Origin: Pseudeuparius sepicola
Taxonomy: Eukaryota > Arthropoda > Insecta > Coleoptera > Anthribidae
Length of the DNA: 64,000 bases
Direction of reading: 5' to 3'
Assembly: GCA_963920635.1 (NCBI GenBank)
Contig: OY987301.1
Coordinates: 42,259,820-42,323,819 of the forward strand
In this document: positions 1 to 7,245 of the stretch, piece by piece
Layout of the letters: each line of letters begins with the position of its first letter
Position numbering within the stretch: position 1 is the first letter of the stretch
Made by a program: the position numbers and the translations under genes
The notes under the pieces: model-generated
What the model saw: the letters and a program-made list of their open reading frames with translations, nothing else
Database searches by the model: none
What the model was told of the DNA's origin: nothing

Positions 1-240
1 CTCTTTCTCCAAAGCGTCTTTCACGCGACTCTCAATATTAACATCATGTTGTTCGAGCGTGACGTTAAAAGTTTTGAATGCCTCATTCATTTGTTTGTCA
101 ACATATTGCTTTGTCACAACATCATTGCTGCTAATCGGATAATTAACGTTGCACAGTCTGCGGGTTTTCAAATCATAATCCCCGTCATTCAACGAGTAAG
201 GAATAGTCCTTGAAACACGTCCGAACTTGTTTAAAGGCAT
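1..240 (-). CDS. Fibre-like structural protein, N-terminal 80 residues (partial)
   Basis: An ATG at 238-240 (minus) opens a frame that reaches the window edge with no stop. Near residues 34-53 there is a motif of the form L-C-N-V-x-x-P-I-S-x-x-D-V-V-T-K-x-Y-V-D. This closely resembles the N-V-x-x-P-x-x-x-x-D-A-V-T-K-x-Y-V-D signature common in phage short tail fibre proteins. What follows is hydrophilic and looks helical. I infer a trimeric fibre or spike-type virion protein; the receptor-binding part would lie outside the window. The gene is last in the visible minus-strand series, 13 bp after the stop of the preceding gene. Function is inferred from the motif only. Confidence 0.55.
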   Translation of the reverse strand, partial: MPLNKFGRVSRTIPYSLNDGDYDLKTRRLCNVNYPISSNDVVTKQYVDKQMNEAFKTFNVTLEQHDVNIESRVKDALEKE

Positions 241-253
241 CTTATAAATAACG

Positions 254-1159
254 TTAGAGAATAATTTTTGCTTCTTTCAATTCATTGATTATTGCTGTTA
301 TTTCGTTTTCGTGGGAAGTATTTCCGGCATCTTTTGATGCTATTAATAACCTTAACCTGTCCACAAGTTCATTAGGATCATCCCAGTAAACATATTCCAC
401 AGGTTTTGTGTTATACTTAAGATGCATGCCAGAACCCTTTACAGGTGTGGAGGTAGCCACCGGGCCCTTCATAAGAGGTTTAATAATATTAGAATACTTA
501 TTTTTGTAGCTATGTTTTAATCGTCCGTTTGAAGTAAGATGAGCACCAGTGAGATTTAAAATATCTCTGTAACTTTTCAAATCATCATCAGTACCTTCTG
601 GATTATTATAGAAAATTAGCTGGTAGAGACCATCAGTTCCCGCGAATCGGCTATTGTTGATGATTATATCACCAGACGTTTTTTCAAAATCGATATATTT
701 ATTTCCTAGCATCCATACTGATTTAGTTTCGTCATACTTAGGACCATATGTCCTATCGATTTTAAGTGAATTAGCCATAAAGTCTGTTATACATGGTATA
801 GATACTTTAGGATACACAGTATCAAAATGCCTGTACACTTTGTCAATTCCTTTCTCAACATCATTTAACGTTTCATTCATTTCTCCTAAAAGTGCAATTG
901 GACTTTTCAACGACTCGCGCCACTTTTCCATAAATGATTCAACTTTTGGTTCAACTTTCGGTTTTACTTCCGGTTTTAATTCTTGCTTAACTTGTAAATT
1001 TGCTAGAGAGCTTGTCACAGGTTTGAAAATTTTTTGTAAAGTTTCATTCTCATCAAATTTCCCTATTTTTAAGGCGGTGTATTTTTTTCTAATCGTTCGA
1101 GCTAGTTCACTGATTTTCTTTGCGCGCTGCGCTTCTTGAATCTGTTCTTGCATCGACAT
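254..1159 (-). CDS. Conserved basic protein of insect Polinton-like elements
   Basis: The frame is open from an ATG at 1190-1192, which overlaps the ATPase stop as ATGA. A TATA-like box at 1198-1209 lies so close that transcription should begin downstream of that ATG, so I prefer the second Met (1159), giving 301 residues. The N-terminal third is charged and probably coiled-coil, then lysine/proline-rich (repeated K-x-E-x-K-P). The C-terminal part is better ordered, with an aromatic W-M-L-G-N-K-Y-I motif and a K-P-V-E-Y-V-Y-W-D-D-P segment near the end. I recall similar proteins beside ATPase and capsid genes in arthropod and cnidarian elements (from memory, Pfam DUF8207); no function is established. 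A virion or DNA-associated role is a guess. Confidence 0.6.
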   Translation of the reverse strand: MSMQEQIQEAQRAKKISELARTIRKKYTALKIGKFDENETLQKIFKPVTSSLANLQVKQELKPEVKPKVEPKVESFMEKWRESLKSPIALLGEMNETLNDVEKGIDKVYRHFDTVYPKVSIPCITDFMANSLKIDRTYGPKYDETKSVWMLGNKYIDFEKTSGDIIINNSRFAGTDGLYQLIFYNNPEGTDDDLKSYRDILNLTGAHLTSNGRLKHSYKNKYSNIIKPLMKGPVATSTPVKGSGMHLKYNTKPVEYVYWDDPNELVDRLRLLIASKDAGNTSHENEITAIINELKEAKIIL

Positions 1160-1188
1160 CTCGATTAATAATAAGCGTATTGTGCTTC

Positions 1189-1869
1189 TCATAACTTTAT
1201 ATACCTATCAAAACCTATTCTATAGCGTCCCTCATTCATATTGAAATCTTTAACAATAACTAGAGTTCCAAAATTATCATTCCAACAAAGCGAGCAGAGA
1301 TTCTTGAAATCACCGTATGAGATGTCTGGTGATACGTGCTCTTCATAAATATGTCTAAGGTTTACCTCATCTTGTTTAAACAAAACGATTACATTACAAT
1401 TGTCTCGTATTAATTGCTTAGGTATTTTTGAATATGTCTGGCAGAGATATGCAGCATCTATATTTTTATGACGACCCATGGAGTAATATTCTCTAATTTT
1501 TTCCTGTGTCCCACAAGCCACATCATCGAAAATAAAAATTGAATTTTCTCTAGCCTCTGTTGGTGCAATGACGTCATCGTTTGAGCTAAATGGAAAATAT
1601 CCAACACATTTTGCTTCTTTAAGCACGTCTTGTAGTAACTGATATTTAGGTTGGTATAGAGATTTACTGTAAAGGTAGATGTTCTTAAATTTTAAGCCAT
1701 TCTCGTTGAATATTAAACTAAGCAGACTGTTTGTTTTACCACAACCGCTAGGACCGCAAAATATTGCTCTAATTGAATTTGGTAAGAGTACGCCATGTTT
1801 AGATTTCTCACTTCGAGCAAAATCTAGATTTTCGATTGGTAGAGATAGTTGATGTGATTCGATACGCAT
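1189..1869 (-). CDS. Genome-packaging ATPase (A32/FtsK-HerA type)
   Basis: The full open frame starts at 1908 (239 residues). The TATA-like motif at 1908-1919 abuts that first ATG, so translation from the next Met (1869, 226 residues) is more likely. Counting from the 1908 start, a Walker A motif G-P-S-G-C-G-K-T sits at residues 52-59 and a Walker B strand S-I-F-I-F-D-D at 123-129. These are followed by a sensor-like region with Y-L-C-Q-T-Y. Length and motif spacing match the small A32-like ATPases that drive DNA into double-jelly-roll capsids. No lesion is visible. The stop overlaps the first ATG of the next gene, and the capsid genes lie a few kilobases upstream, as in other Polintons. Confidence 0.85.
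   Translation of the reverse strand: MRIESHQLSLPIENLDFARSEKSKHGVLLPNSIRAIFCGPSGCGKTNSLLSLIFNENGLKFKNIYLYSKSLYQPKYQLLQDVLKEAKCVGYFPFSSNDDVIAPTEARENSIFIFDDVACGTQEKIREYYSMGRHKNIDAAYLCQTYSKIPKQLIRDNCNVIVLFKQDEVNLRHIYEEHVSPDISYGDFKNLCSLCWNDNFGTLVIVKDFNMNEGRYRIGFDRYIKL
1198..1209 (-). promoter_or_regulatory. TATA-like element before the 254-1159 gene
   Basis: On the minus strand it reads GATAGGTATATA, followed by AAG. The same 12 bases recur at 1908-1919 before the ATPase. Here they also encode the last residues of the ATPase, so the motif overlaps coding sequence. Confidence 0.45.
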
Positions 1870-1907
1870 CTTGTATACATCTAATAAGATAGCGTATGCT
1901 TGATGCA

Positions 1908-1919
1908 TATATACCTATC
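1908..1919 (-). promoter_or_regulatory. TATA-like element before the ATPase gene
   Basis: Identical 12-mer (GATAGGTATATA on the minus strand) to the one at 1198-1209. It touches the first ATG at 1906-1908, which argues for initiation at the internal Met at 1869. Confidence 0.45.
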
Positions 1920-1956
1920 GGGATGTAAATAATAAACAGTTTTTCGATTAAGAATA

Positions 1957-1964
1957 TTTATTTT
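1957..1964 (-). terminator. Candidate polyadenylation signal for the IAP-like gene
   Basis: AATAAA appears on the minus strand about 25 bases after the stop codon of the BIR-RING gene. Position is suggestive only. Confidence 0.3.
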
Positions 1965-1984
1965 CTACAACTATTACAATACAT

Positions 1985-2406
1985 TTAAGGCATGTAAGCT
2001 CGAATCTTCTGCTGCACAATACTCCTACACAGCGGGCACTTCTCCATGGAGTTTGCACAACTCATACAGCATGCCAAATGTCCACATGGAACCAGCAAGA
2101 CTTCTATGTTTCTGCAGTAGCATACTATACATAAAAAGTCTGGATTGGTGTTATTTACTTTTTCAGGTGGGATGTCCACAGGCTTGATTTCACCTTTAAT
2201 AAATGGACAACTGGGACTCCAGCTAGCATGGTCTTGCCATGGATCATCATCCTTTTCCCATTTATATCCTTCAATATTGCAAAATGGACACCGGACAACA
2301 TCTTCGTAATTCGTATAAAAAATCCTGCTCGGGCAAGCTTCTCTGATGATAGGGGGCTTGACCAGTTTTCAAACGTTCTTATAAGACTCTCGTAATTATG
2401 CTCCAT
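1985..2406 (-). pseudogene. BIR-RING protein, IAP-like, frameshifted
   Basis: The frame starting at the ATG 2404-2406 begins like a BIR domain (R-T-F-E-N-W, then L-A-R-A-G-F) and loses homology at a run of six T (plus-strand A run 2317-2322). From that point a different frame carries a canonical BIR zinc pattern (C-X2-C-X16-H-X6-C), a linker, and a C-terminal C3HC4 RING finger starting C-I-V-C and ending C-P-L-C. The two parts together span about 140 codons. A one-base loss in the T run is the simplest explanation; an assembly error or programmed slippage is possible. Single-BIR plus RING proteins in insect DNA viruses act as apoptosis inhibitors or E3 ligases; here that role is inferred. The ORF starting at 2179 begins with GTG and is not a separate gene. 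Confidence 0.75.
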
Positions 2407-2588
2407 CGCTCATTCAGTAATACTCTTACTATTTCAATAAATAATTTTGCTACTAGCAATGAAGAACATATAGTAATGTAGTAAATTAGTGGCACGAAAG
2501 CGAGGTCTTTTATATGTTGTTCTTGACTGAGGTCTTTCAGCAATCGTATGATTTTGGAATACTGCTCGAAGTTTAAACTGAGTAGCAT
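2379..2588 (-). CDS. Overlapping ORF with one transmembrane segment, unknown
   Basis: 69 residues from the ATG at 2586-2588, read in another frame over the 3' half of the 2434-2751 ORF. It ends 28 bp inside the BIR-RING gene. Residues about 30-58 form a strongly hydrophobic stretch flanked by charged residues. It may be the displaced C-terminal anchor of the upstream ORF rather than an independent gene. Confidence 0.3.
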   Translation of the reverse strand: MLLSLNFEQYSKIIRLLKDLSQEQHIKDLAFVPLIYYITICSSLLVAKLFIEIVRVLLNERWSIITRVL

Positions 2589-2751
2589 TTTTAGGCAGTC
2601 TTGCTACCGAAATTTTTTCAACTACCGTTTTAAATGGGAAACATCTTTTATCCTGTTCGCAAATAGATACCTTAGCATCTTCAGGGTTGTAAATATAGAA
2701 CACATTATTTATTAATGAGAACAAAATAATGTGACCCAAACTCAGCAACAT
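2434..2751 (-). CDS. Small secreted or membrane protein, unknown
   Basis: 105 residues from the ATG at 2749-2751, about 34 bp downstream of a good TATA box. Residues 4-20 are hydrophobic and look like a signal peptide or anchor. The middle has two N-x-T sequons (N-A-T and N-H-T) and a few cysteines, and the C-terminus is basic then hydrophobic. A second frame (2379-2588, 69 residues) overlaps it and holds a convincing membrane segment rich in I, L, Y and V. Either these are two overlapping small genes, or one type-I membrane protein has been split by a frameshift. I do not recognise the family. Confidence 0.4.
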   Translation of the reverse strand: MLLSLGHIILFSLINNVFYIYNPEDAKVSICEQDKRCFPFKTVVEKISVARLPKNATQFKLRAVFQNHTIAERPQSRTTYKRPRFRATNLLHYYMFFIASSKIIY

Positions 2752-2784
2752 CTTGATTATAACTGAAATGTATCAGTAAATGTT

Positions 2785-2796
2785 CTTTTATATATA
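2785..2796 (-). promoter_or_regulatory. TATA box before the small membrane protein gene
   Basis: TATATATAAAAG on the minus strand, about 34 bp upstream of the ATG at 2751. The spacing is normal for a TATA-directed start. Confidence 0.5.
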
Positions 2797-2801
2797 CGGA
2801 T

Positions 2802-4037
2802 CTACATTAAATCTCGTACAGTTTCACTTAAAGGTAAATACTCCATGGTACAGTCATGCACAATTATGCAGTAGGCTCGAGTTCTATCAGGAAATCCATC
2901 ACTATTTTCTATGTCCAACTTAACATCAACTGTGTTTATTTTTATAGATTCATTCCGGCGAGAACAGTCAATTACAAACAGGGTTGCATTATTTTTGTAA
3001 TCTGCATAGTTAAGTAGCGGGCGACTCTCCATTGCATTCATGTAACTCGGATAAAATTCCACATAGTTGTGATAGGCCTCCAAAAAGTCGTTAGCAGCAA
3101 AATTCAATCTCTGACGTTCGAATGGAAAATATTCACCGTTTACAATTAATCTTACATCAGTCGCATCTATGTGATCAAATGACGTGGGATTTTTTTTAGA
3201 ATTATCATTGCGATCAGTCTGAAATCCAACTATGACGTACCGAGGAGTTGACGCGGCTGCTGACGATTTTACGGCCCATATTTCTCTTTGGGAGTTTACA
3301 GTAAGATTTGGCAATTCATGTAGCTCCCATTTGCGGAACGCCATTATAATTGGACGATCAATTTTTATAGATTTAAGCAGATCCAATCTAATGATATCAT
3401 TCGGCTGAATATGTTTAACCTTTAATTCAATGTTGGAAATTGTTATTTCTGCAGTTATGGCAGGATCTGGTCTTGCAGCGTCTTGGGTTAGTAATAAGGC
3501 ATTGTTATCATTTCGAGCTCGTATTAGTCTCACTGTTTGTTTACCACAAATTGCCATCTGATAATCGTTGAATATTCCAAACAGATGTTTTAGCGGTATT
3601 CTTACATTGAATGTTCCATCATTGTTAACAGCAAAAGATTTATTAACCCCAACCCAGCTTGCTGTTGACATGCATTTTTCGTCATTAGCAGTATAGCAAA
3701 GATACGATCTGATCGTACTCACAATTCCGGGGTTTCTCACTACTTCTACTTCCTTGCCATTTAGTTCATAAGAAATTGAATCGAATAGAAATGCGGCACC
3801 GTTGTTGGCTAGTTTGCATTGTCCAGCACCGGTTTTCTTAGCCACTGTACCTTTGACAAAAATCGACGCATCGTACATCAACAACCATGCATCACCCTGA
3901 TTAATGGTTATTTCCACAGTATCATTATTCCTAAATGACTTTACAAATGGGTAATAGGTGCGCTTCTCTAAACGTTGAATAGATTCATCATAGGTTGGGG
4001 TGCGATGCACATTAAACACTTGAGGTGTTAGGGACAT
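2802..4037 (-). CDS. Major capsid protein, double jelly-roll type
   Basis: 411 residues from the ATG at 4035-4037. The protein is beta-rich throughout, with alternating polar and hydrophobic strands and few helices. Its N-terminus contains the R-T-Y-Y-P-F-V-K-S-F-R segment followed by a strand ending in I-T-I-N-Q-G-D-A-W. This resembles the compact capsid-like proteins of insect Polinton-like elements (from memory, Pfam double jelly roll-like domain); length is shorter than adenoviral hexon but fits that group. It would form the pseudo-hexameric facets of an icosahedral virion. The frame is uninterrupted. It sits between the penton-like gene and the membrane-protein gene, and its upstream region carries a 57-bp duplication. 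Confidence 0.7.
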   Translation of the reverse strand: MSLTPQVFNVHRTPTYDESIQRLEKRTYYPFVKSFRNNDTVEITINQGDAWLLMYDASIFVKGTVAKKTGAGQCKLANNGAAFLFDSISYELNGKEVEVVRNPGIVSTIRSYLCYTANDEKCMSTASWVGVNKSFAVNNDGTFNVRIPLKHLFGIFNDYQMAICGKQTVRLIRARNDNNALLLTQDAARPDPAITAEITISNIELKVKHIQPNDIIRLDLLKSIKIDRPIIMAFRKWELHELPNLTVNSQREIWAVKSSAAASTPRYVIVGFQTDRNDNSKKNPTSFDHIDATDVRLIVNGEYFPFERQRLNFAANDFLEAYHNYVEFYPSYMNAMESRPLLNYADYKNNATLFVIDCSRRNESIKINTVDVKLDIENSDGFPDRTRAYCIIVHDCTMEYLPLSETVRDLM

Positions 4038-4050
4038 AGCCAAGTGCTTT

Positions 4051-4160
4051 CAAAAATTCTTGATTTTCCAACGAGAGACGATCTGCACTCTTCGGTGAAA
4101 TATCTTTTAAAAATTGTTGATTTTCCAACGAGAGACGATCTGCACTCTTCGGTGAAATAT
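4051..4160. repeat. 57-bp tandem duplication upstream of the capsid gene
   Basis: Two copies of a 57-bp unit. The 43 bp at 4061-4103 and 4118-4160 are identical, and flanking A-rich bases match with one difference. The repeat lies between the TATA box at 4193-4200 and the capsid ATG at 4037, so it would be in the 5' untranslated region. Confidence 0.85.
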
Positions 4161-4192
4161 TTGTTAGTGAATTTTTGGAGCATTGTGATTGC

Positions 4193-4200
4193 CTTTTATA
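4193..4200 (-). promoter_or_regulatory. TATA box of the capsid gene
   Basis: TATAAAAG on the minus strand. It lies about 155 bp upstream of the capsid ATG; the 57-bp duplication accounts for part of the unusual distance. Confidence 0.5.
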
Positions 4201-4245
4201 CGGTTGATATCTGTATCAAAAACCAAAACCATTTTCACAAAAATT

Positions 4246-4956
4246 TCATACACGCTTCAACTCCAACCGTACAATTATTTCCTCACCTCTAAAATTTACA
4301 GGTTGAGAGTTCTGATCGAGAATATTTACAGTCAAATTATTAATCTCACGCTTTGCAACTGGCATGTACACCAGATTTTTCGGAGACTCGTCTATAGCGT
4401 AACCAGGATCGCTGCTAACTGCAAACTCGTAAATCGTATGAGTTGGTTGATTTTTATAGTATGCTCCAGATGTTACGTTACAATCTATATGTATAGTTCT
4501 GACCTTCACGATATTTACAGATATATCAGAAGTATGTAATTGTCCAGACTCTAATAGACTAGGAGAAAATCCTAACACATGAGCAATAGAGTCTGTTGGT
4601 AGAAAATCTACTGTATATTTATCACTGTAAATTTCACACTTTAAAGTACTGTTATTGGCTTTTATTGAAATTGGATTTTTCTGATCAGACTCCTCCTTTC
4701 TTAAAGCGCCAACTATGTACTTTTCTAGGGCCTCAATTTCGTACGAGCCTGTGGGGATTACTAAACATTTGCGATACCCATCAGCATTTATATAATAAAA
4801 TTTGTTGACACCAACATCTATATTGGGTATACTGTTATATGTGTGAAATCCTAGCAGGGCCAAACCATACTCAAAATCTGATTCTAAATGTATAGGAATA
4901 TTAAAGTCAATAGATAGTGTGGAAGTAAATCCGTGTAGTGTGAACAACAGCGACAT
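4246..4956 (-). CDS. Penton-like minor capsid protein
   Basis: 236 residues from the ATG at 4954-4956, with a TATA box about 30 bp upstream. The sequence opens with a short beta strand (F-T-L-H-G-F-T-S-T-L) and contains G-L-A-L-L-G-F-H-T-Y-N-S-I-P-N-I near residue 33 and G-S-Y-E-I-E-A-L-E-K-Y-I near residue 72. These features match, from memory, the single jelly-roll penton-type proteins found next to capsid genes in Polintons and adintoviruses. It would occupy the fivefold vertices. The frame is intact and the stop is about 200 bp before the capsid start. Confidence 0.65.
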   Translation of the reverse strand: MSLLFTLHGFTSTLSIDFNIPIHLESDFEYGLALLGFHTYNSIPNIDVGVNKFYYINADGYRKCLVIPTGSYEIEALEKYIVGALRKEESDQKNPISIKANNSTLKCEIYSDKYTVDFLPTDSIAHVLGFSPSLLESGQLHTSDISVNIVKVRTIHIDCNVTSGAYYKNQPTHTIYEFAVSSDPGYAIDESPKNLVYMPVAKREINNLTVNILDQNSQPVNFRGEEIIVRLELKRV

Positions 4957-4984
4957 AATTGATGAATTCTCTCCTCAACTACCC

Positions 4985-4992
4985 CTTTTATA
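4985..4992 (-). promoter_or_regulatory. TATA box of the penton-like gene
   Basis: TATAAAAG on the minus strand, about 30 bp upstream of the ATG at 4956. It is identical to the capsid TATA box. Confidence 0.55.
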
Positions 4993-5089
4993 GAAAAACT
5001 TGAAAACTGTTATTGTTATTGTCTAATTGGTATTCAGAATATTTTCGGCGACTTTTGGGAACAAATTAAACACACTTCATATTTTGAAA

Positions 5090-5096
5090 TTTTATT
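5090..5096 (-). terminator. Candidate polyadenylation signal after the protease gene
   Basis: AATAAAA on the minus strand, overlapping or just beyond the downstream stop at 5096-5098. Confidence 0.35.
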
Positions 5097-6211
5097 TAGT
5101 TTCTTAGGAAGCTTAGACACAAATGACCACAGTTCATCTAGTTATAGTTTTGATAAGAATTGTTGTTATATTCAACTTCAACCTCATTTCCCAAATATCT
5201 GATGAGTTCTTTTGGCGGTTTCAGGTTGCCAAAGCTGTCGAAATACTCGCATTTTCTTCCTCTCTTGCGATATGCCACCCAATGAGACCCGGAGTTCCTC
5301 TGCACATCCAAATTTAAAATGGCCGACTCATTTTTTCTCGGTTTTTTAGGTAGTGTATCTCTCATATACACACCTCTAAAGTAAGGAATTTCATCGGCAT
5401 ATTTAAGTAAATCTAGGTTGGATAAAGGTCTGTTGGGCGGCTTCAATAGTTTTTTTTTCTTTAAAAAAAGACCGAACCCACGTTTATTTTTCCGCAAATA
5501 GAGACCAGAACCGACGATCTTCATAGATTGCTTTCCATTCTGCATCATCTTTTTTGTATTATTTACGTCAATTATTGTTTTGGCTATACTGCTAGCCCCT
5601 CCGGCTATAGAACCAAGGGCCCCTAAAGCAGCCAGTATAGGCAGAAGCGGGAGAAAACCTCCTTTCTTTTCTTCAAAGGGAATAATTCTAGGTATTCTTA
5701 GTTTACTTTTTCCACCCGCTTTTTTTATGTGCACGCGTGCTGCTCTCACGGCTGCTAACGATGATTTTTTCAATTTTTTTAGATCATTCAACTCATTGTT
5801 AGTAAAAGATTTCTTTAGGGCTTTTTCAACCTTCTTTACAATATCTCTTCTAAACGAAAATGGGCGTTTCATACCCATACCCAATTTCCTTTTAACTTTC
5901 ATTGCACTCGTAACGAACCAGGCAGCTGTTTTCTCACCAAATTTGGCGTCTCTTGATTTGACTCTATCCCAAGCCCGATTTTCCAGTTCCCAATCTGCCT
6001 TGCGTCGTTCTTCTAATGATTTGTTTTTACTGTATGCAACATCATGAATTAAGCAAGATTCATCCAACTTGTTTATGCCAGTATCACCCCTAGAAAGACG
6101 TTTTTCTAATTTAGTACCAGGGCCACAATACTGGTATCCCGGAAAATGTAACTCGATCGGTAATTTGTCAATTAATTTGTTCAACACTCCACCCCCTTTA
6201 ACAACCAGCAT
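5096..6211 (-). pseudogene. Phospholipase A2 - adenain-type protease fusion, amber-interrupted
   Basis: 357 residues are open from the ATG at 6209-6211. Residues 20-80 form a parvovirus-VP1-like phospholipase A2 domain with the calcium loop Y-C-G-P-G (28-32) and catalytic H-D (56-57). A lysine-rich region and a hydrophobic glycine/alanine segment (187-214) follow. Residues 260-357 are the start of an adenain-like cysteine protease, with active-site His in G-S-H-W-V-A (His310) and Asp in Y-F-D-S-F-G (Asp325). A TAG at 5138-5140 stops the frame. Beyond it the same frame continues 14 codons to 5096 and holds the C-G-H-L-C motif with the expected nucleophile. So protease activity should be lost while the lipase part stays open. 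The PLA2 domain is expected to help virions breach membranes; the protease would mature capsid proteins. Confidence 0.8.
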
Positions 6212-6243
6212 TGGATTGACACAGGTTTATTCAATCACACCCT

Positions 6244-6251
6244 CTTATATA
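6244..6251 (-). promoter_or_regulatory. TATA box of the PLA2-protease gene
   Basis: TATATAAG on the minus strand, about 33 bp before the ATG at 6211. Confidence 0.5.
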
Positions 6252-6389
6252 GGGAAATAAAAAACACACAAACAAATAATATTTTTTATTTTCACAACTT
6301 TACATTTCTAAACTTTTTAGTTAGTTCATACATAATAATCAAGCGTCTCAGCTCTTCGAGTGCCTCCATATATCGCCGCAGTCTCTCGC

Positions 6390-6677
6390 TCATGCTTCAG
6401 AAAATATAATATTTGTAGTCTTGCCGACGGGCCCCAAGCTTGTTAAAAAATACCTTTTGTCACCATTCAATTCGTCAATTCGCTCTTGAGTTAATTGCTC
6501 CGTAAAACGCTGAGGCAGGATGGTCTTGAAGTCGGCAAATTCCACCACTACCTTTTCCCCAAACTTGGTATTTATTCTCTTAAAACACTGGATCTCAAAT
6601 TTTTTATTTACTTCCAAATCTCGAACATTCACCAGATTTTTCACCAGCAAATTGTTTAAACTATTTAAGAAGGACAT
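6390..6677 (-). CDS. Small OB-fold-like protein, possible ssDNA-binding
   Basis: The open frame reaches 6809, but a TATA box at 6723-6730 and the likely family start favour the internal ATG at 6675-6677 (95 residues). The core pattern is a beta strand F-E-I-Q-C-F-K-R-I-N-T-K-F-G, a second strand V-V-V-E-F-A-D, then L-P-Q-R-F and a G-K-T-T-N-I-I-F strand. This alternation suggests an OB fold, and I recall similar small proteins in arthropod viral elements. A single-stranded DNA-binding role is inference only. It is the first gene of the visible array, just inside a hairpin. Confidence 0.45.
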   Translation of the reverse strand: MSFLNSLNNLLVKNLVNVRDLEVNKKFEIQCFKRINTKFGEKVVVEFADFKTILPQRFTEQLTQERIDELNGDKRYFLTSLGPVGKTTNIIFSEA

Positions 6678-6722
6678 GTTGTAAATGATCTGCGTGTCTG
6701 ATGAGATCTTAGTTGAACCTCT

Positions 6723-6730
6723 CCTATATA
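6723..6730 (-). promoter_or_regulatory. TATA box of the 95-residue gene
   Basis: TATATAGG on the minus strand, 46-53 bp before the ATG at 6677. It falls inside the longer open frame, which argues against the start at 6809. Confidence 0.4.
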
Positions 6731-6776
6731 GCTGTTTCAATAGGAGTGGGGAGAGAGTGGGGAGACGGGCAAAACC

Positions 6777-6830
6777 TAGGAGAGTACCAGACCAGACAGG
6801 CTTCGACAAGTCTGGTCTGGTGCTCTCTTA
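6777..6830. repeat. 21-bp-arm hairpin at the edge of the viral element
   Basis: Arms 6777-6797 and 6810-6830 are inverted copies with two mismatches around a 12-base loop. It lies just beyond the last viral gene and may mark the element end or a replication/regulatory structure. Confidence 0.6.
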
Positions 6831-7245
6831 GTATCTCTACTCCTATCCATGCCTATATTAATTCTACAGGAGGATCATAATTAGTATTCTTTCTTACCTT
6901 TGTTTGGGTTATCCTTAATTGGCATTGCTAGTATTCTTTTACTCCCTTGACAACATTAGGAACGTAACAAAATTAATTTACTCGACACAAAGACGCGAAA
7001 CAAACAAAATTTTCAATGCAGCCCGAACCACAGACGATACAATATTAAACACCTAAATCTATTTTTGTCATAGCAAAAAACGTCCATTTACGGCGATAAA
7101 AACGAAATATTGTATTTATCCTACAGTTGTTTGCTTAACTGCCTAAGTGTATTTAAGATGCTACTTTTTGTGCAAAAATGCTTCTGTCAACTTAGTCGAT
7201 TTTCTCGGAACCGAAAATAAAATAATTTTGCGAGAGAAACATCTA
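6831..7245. other. No gene recognised
   Basis: AT-rich sequence between the viral element and the next TIR element. I see no coding sequence or repeat that I can support. Confidence 0.5.

Larger units (their letters stand above)
1..6830 (-). mobile_element. Polinton-like / adintovirus-like endogenous viral element (right part)
   Basis: Nine minus-strand genes lie head to tail with short gaps. They include a packaging ATPase, a double-jelly-roll capsid protein, a penton-like protein and an adenain-type protease fused to a phospholipase A2 domain. That set is the morphogenesis module of Polinton/Maverick elements and adintoviruses. The left end runs off the window, so polymerase, integrase and terminal repeats are not visible. 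The right boundary is inferred from the last gene and a hairpin at 6777-6830; no terminal inverted repeat or target duplication could be confirmed. The IAP-like gene and the protease carry disabling lesions, while the ATPase, both capsid genes and the 95-residue gene are open. This suggests an old or dying integrated copy. Confidence 0.85.

Noticed and set aside
1985..2179. Stand-alone RING protein
   Set aside because: The apparent start is GTG and the same frame continues upstream into BIR zinc ligands.
2155..2406. Separate 83-residue gene
   Set aside because: It is the start of the BIR-RING gene read out of frame past the T run.
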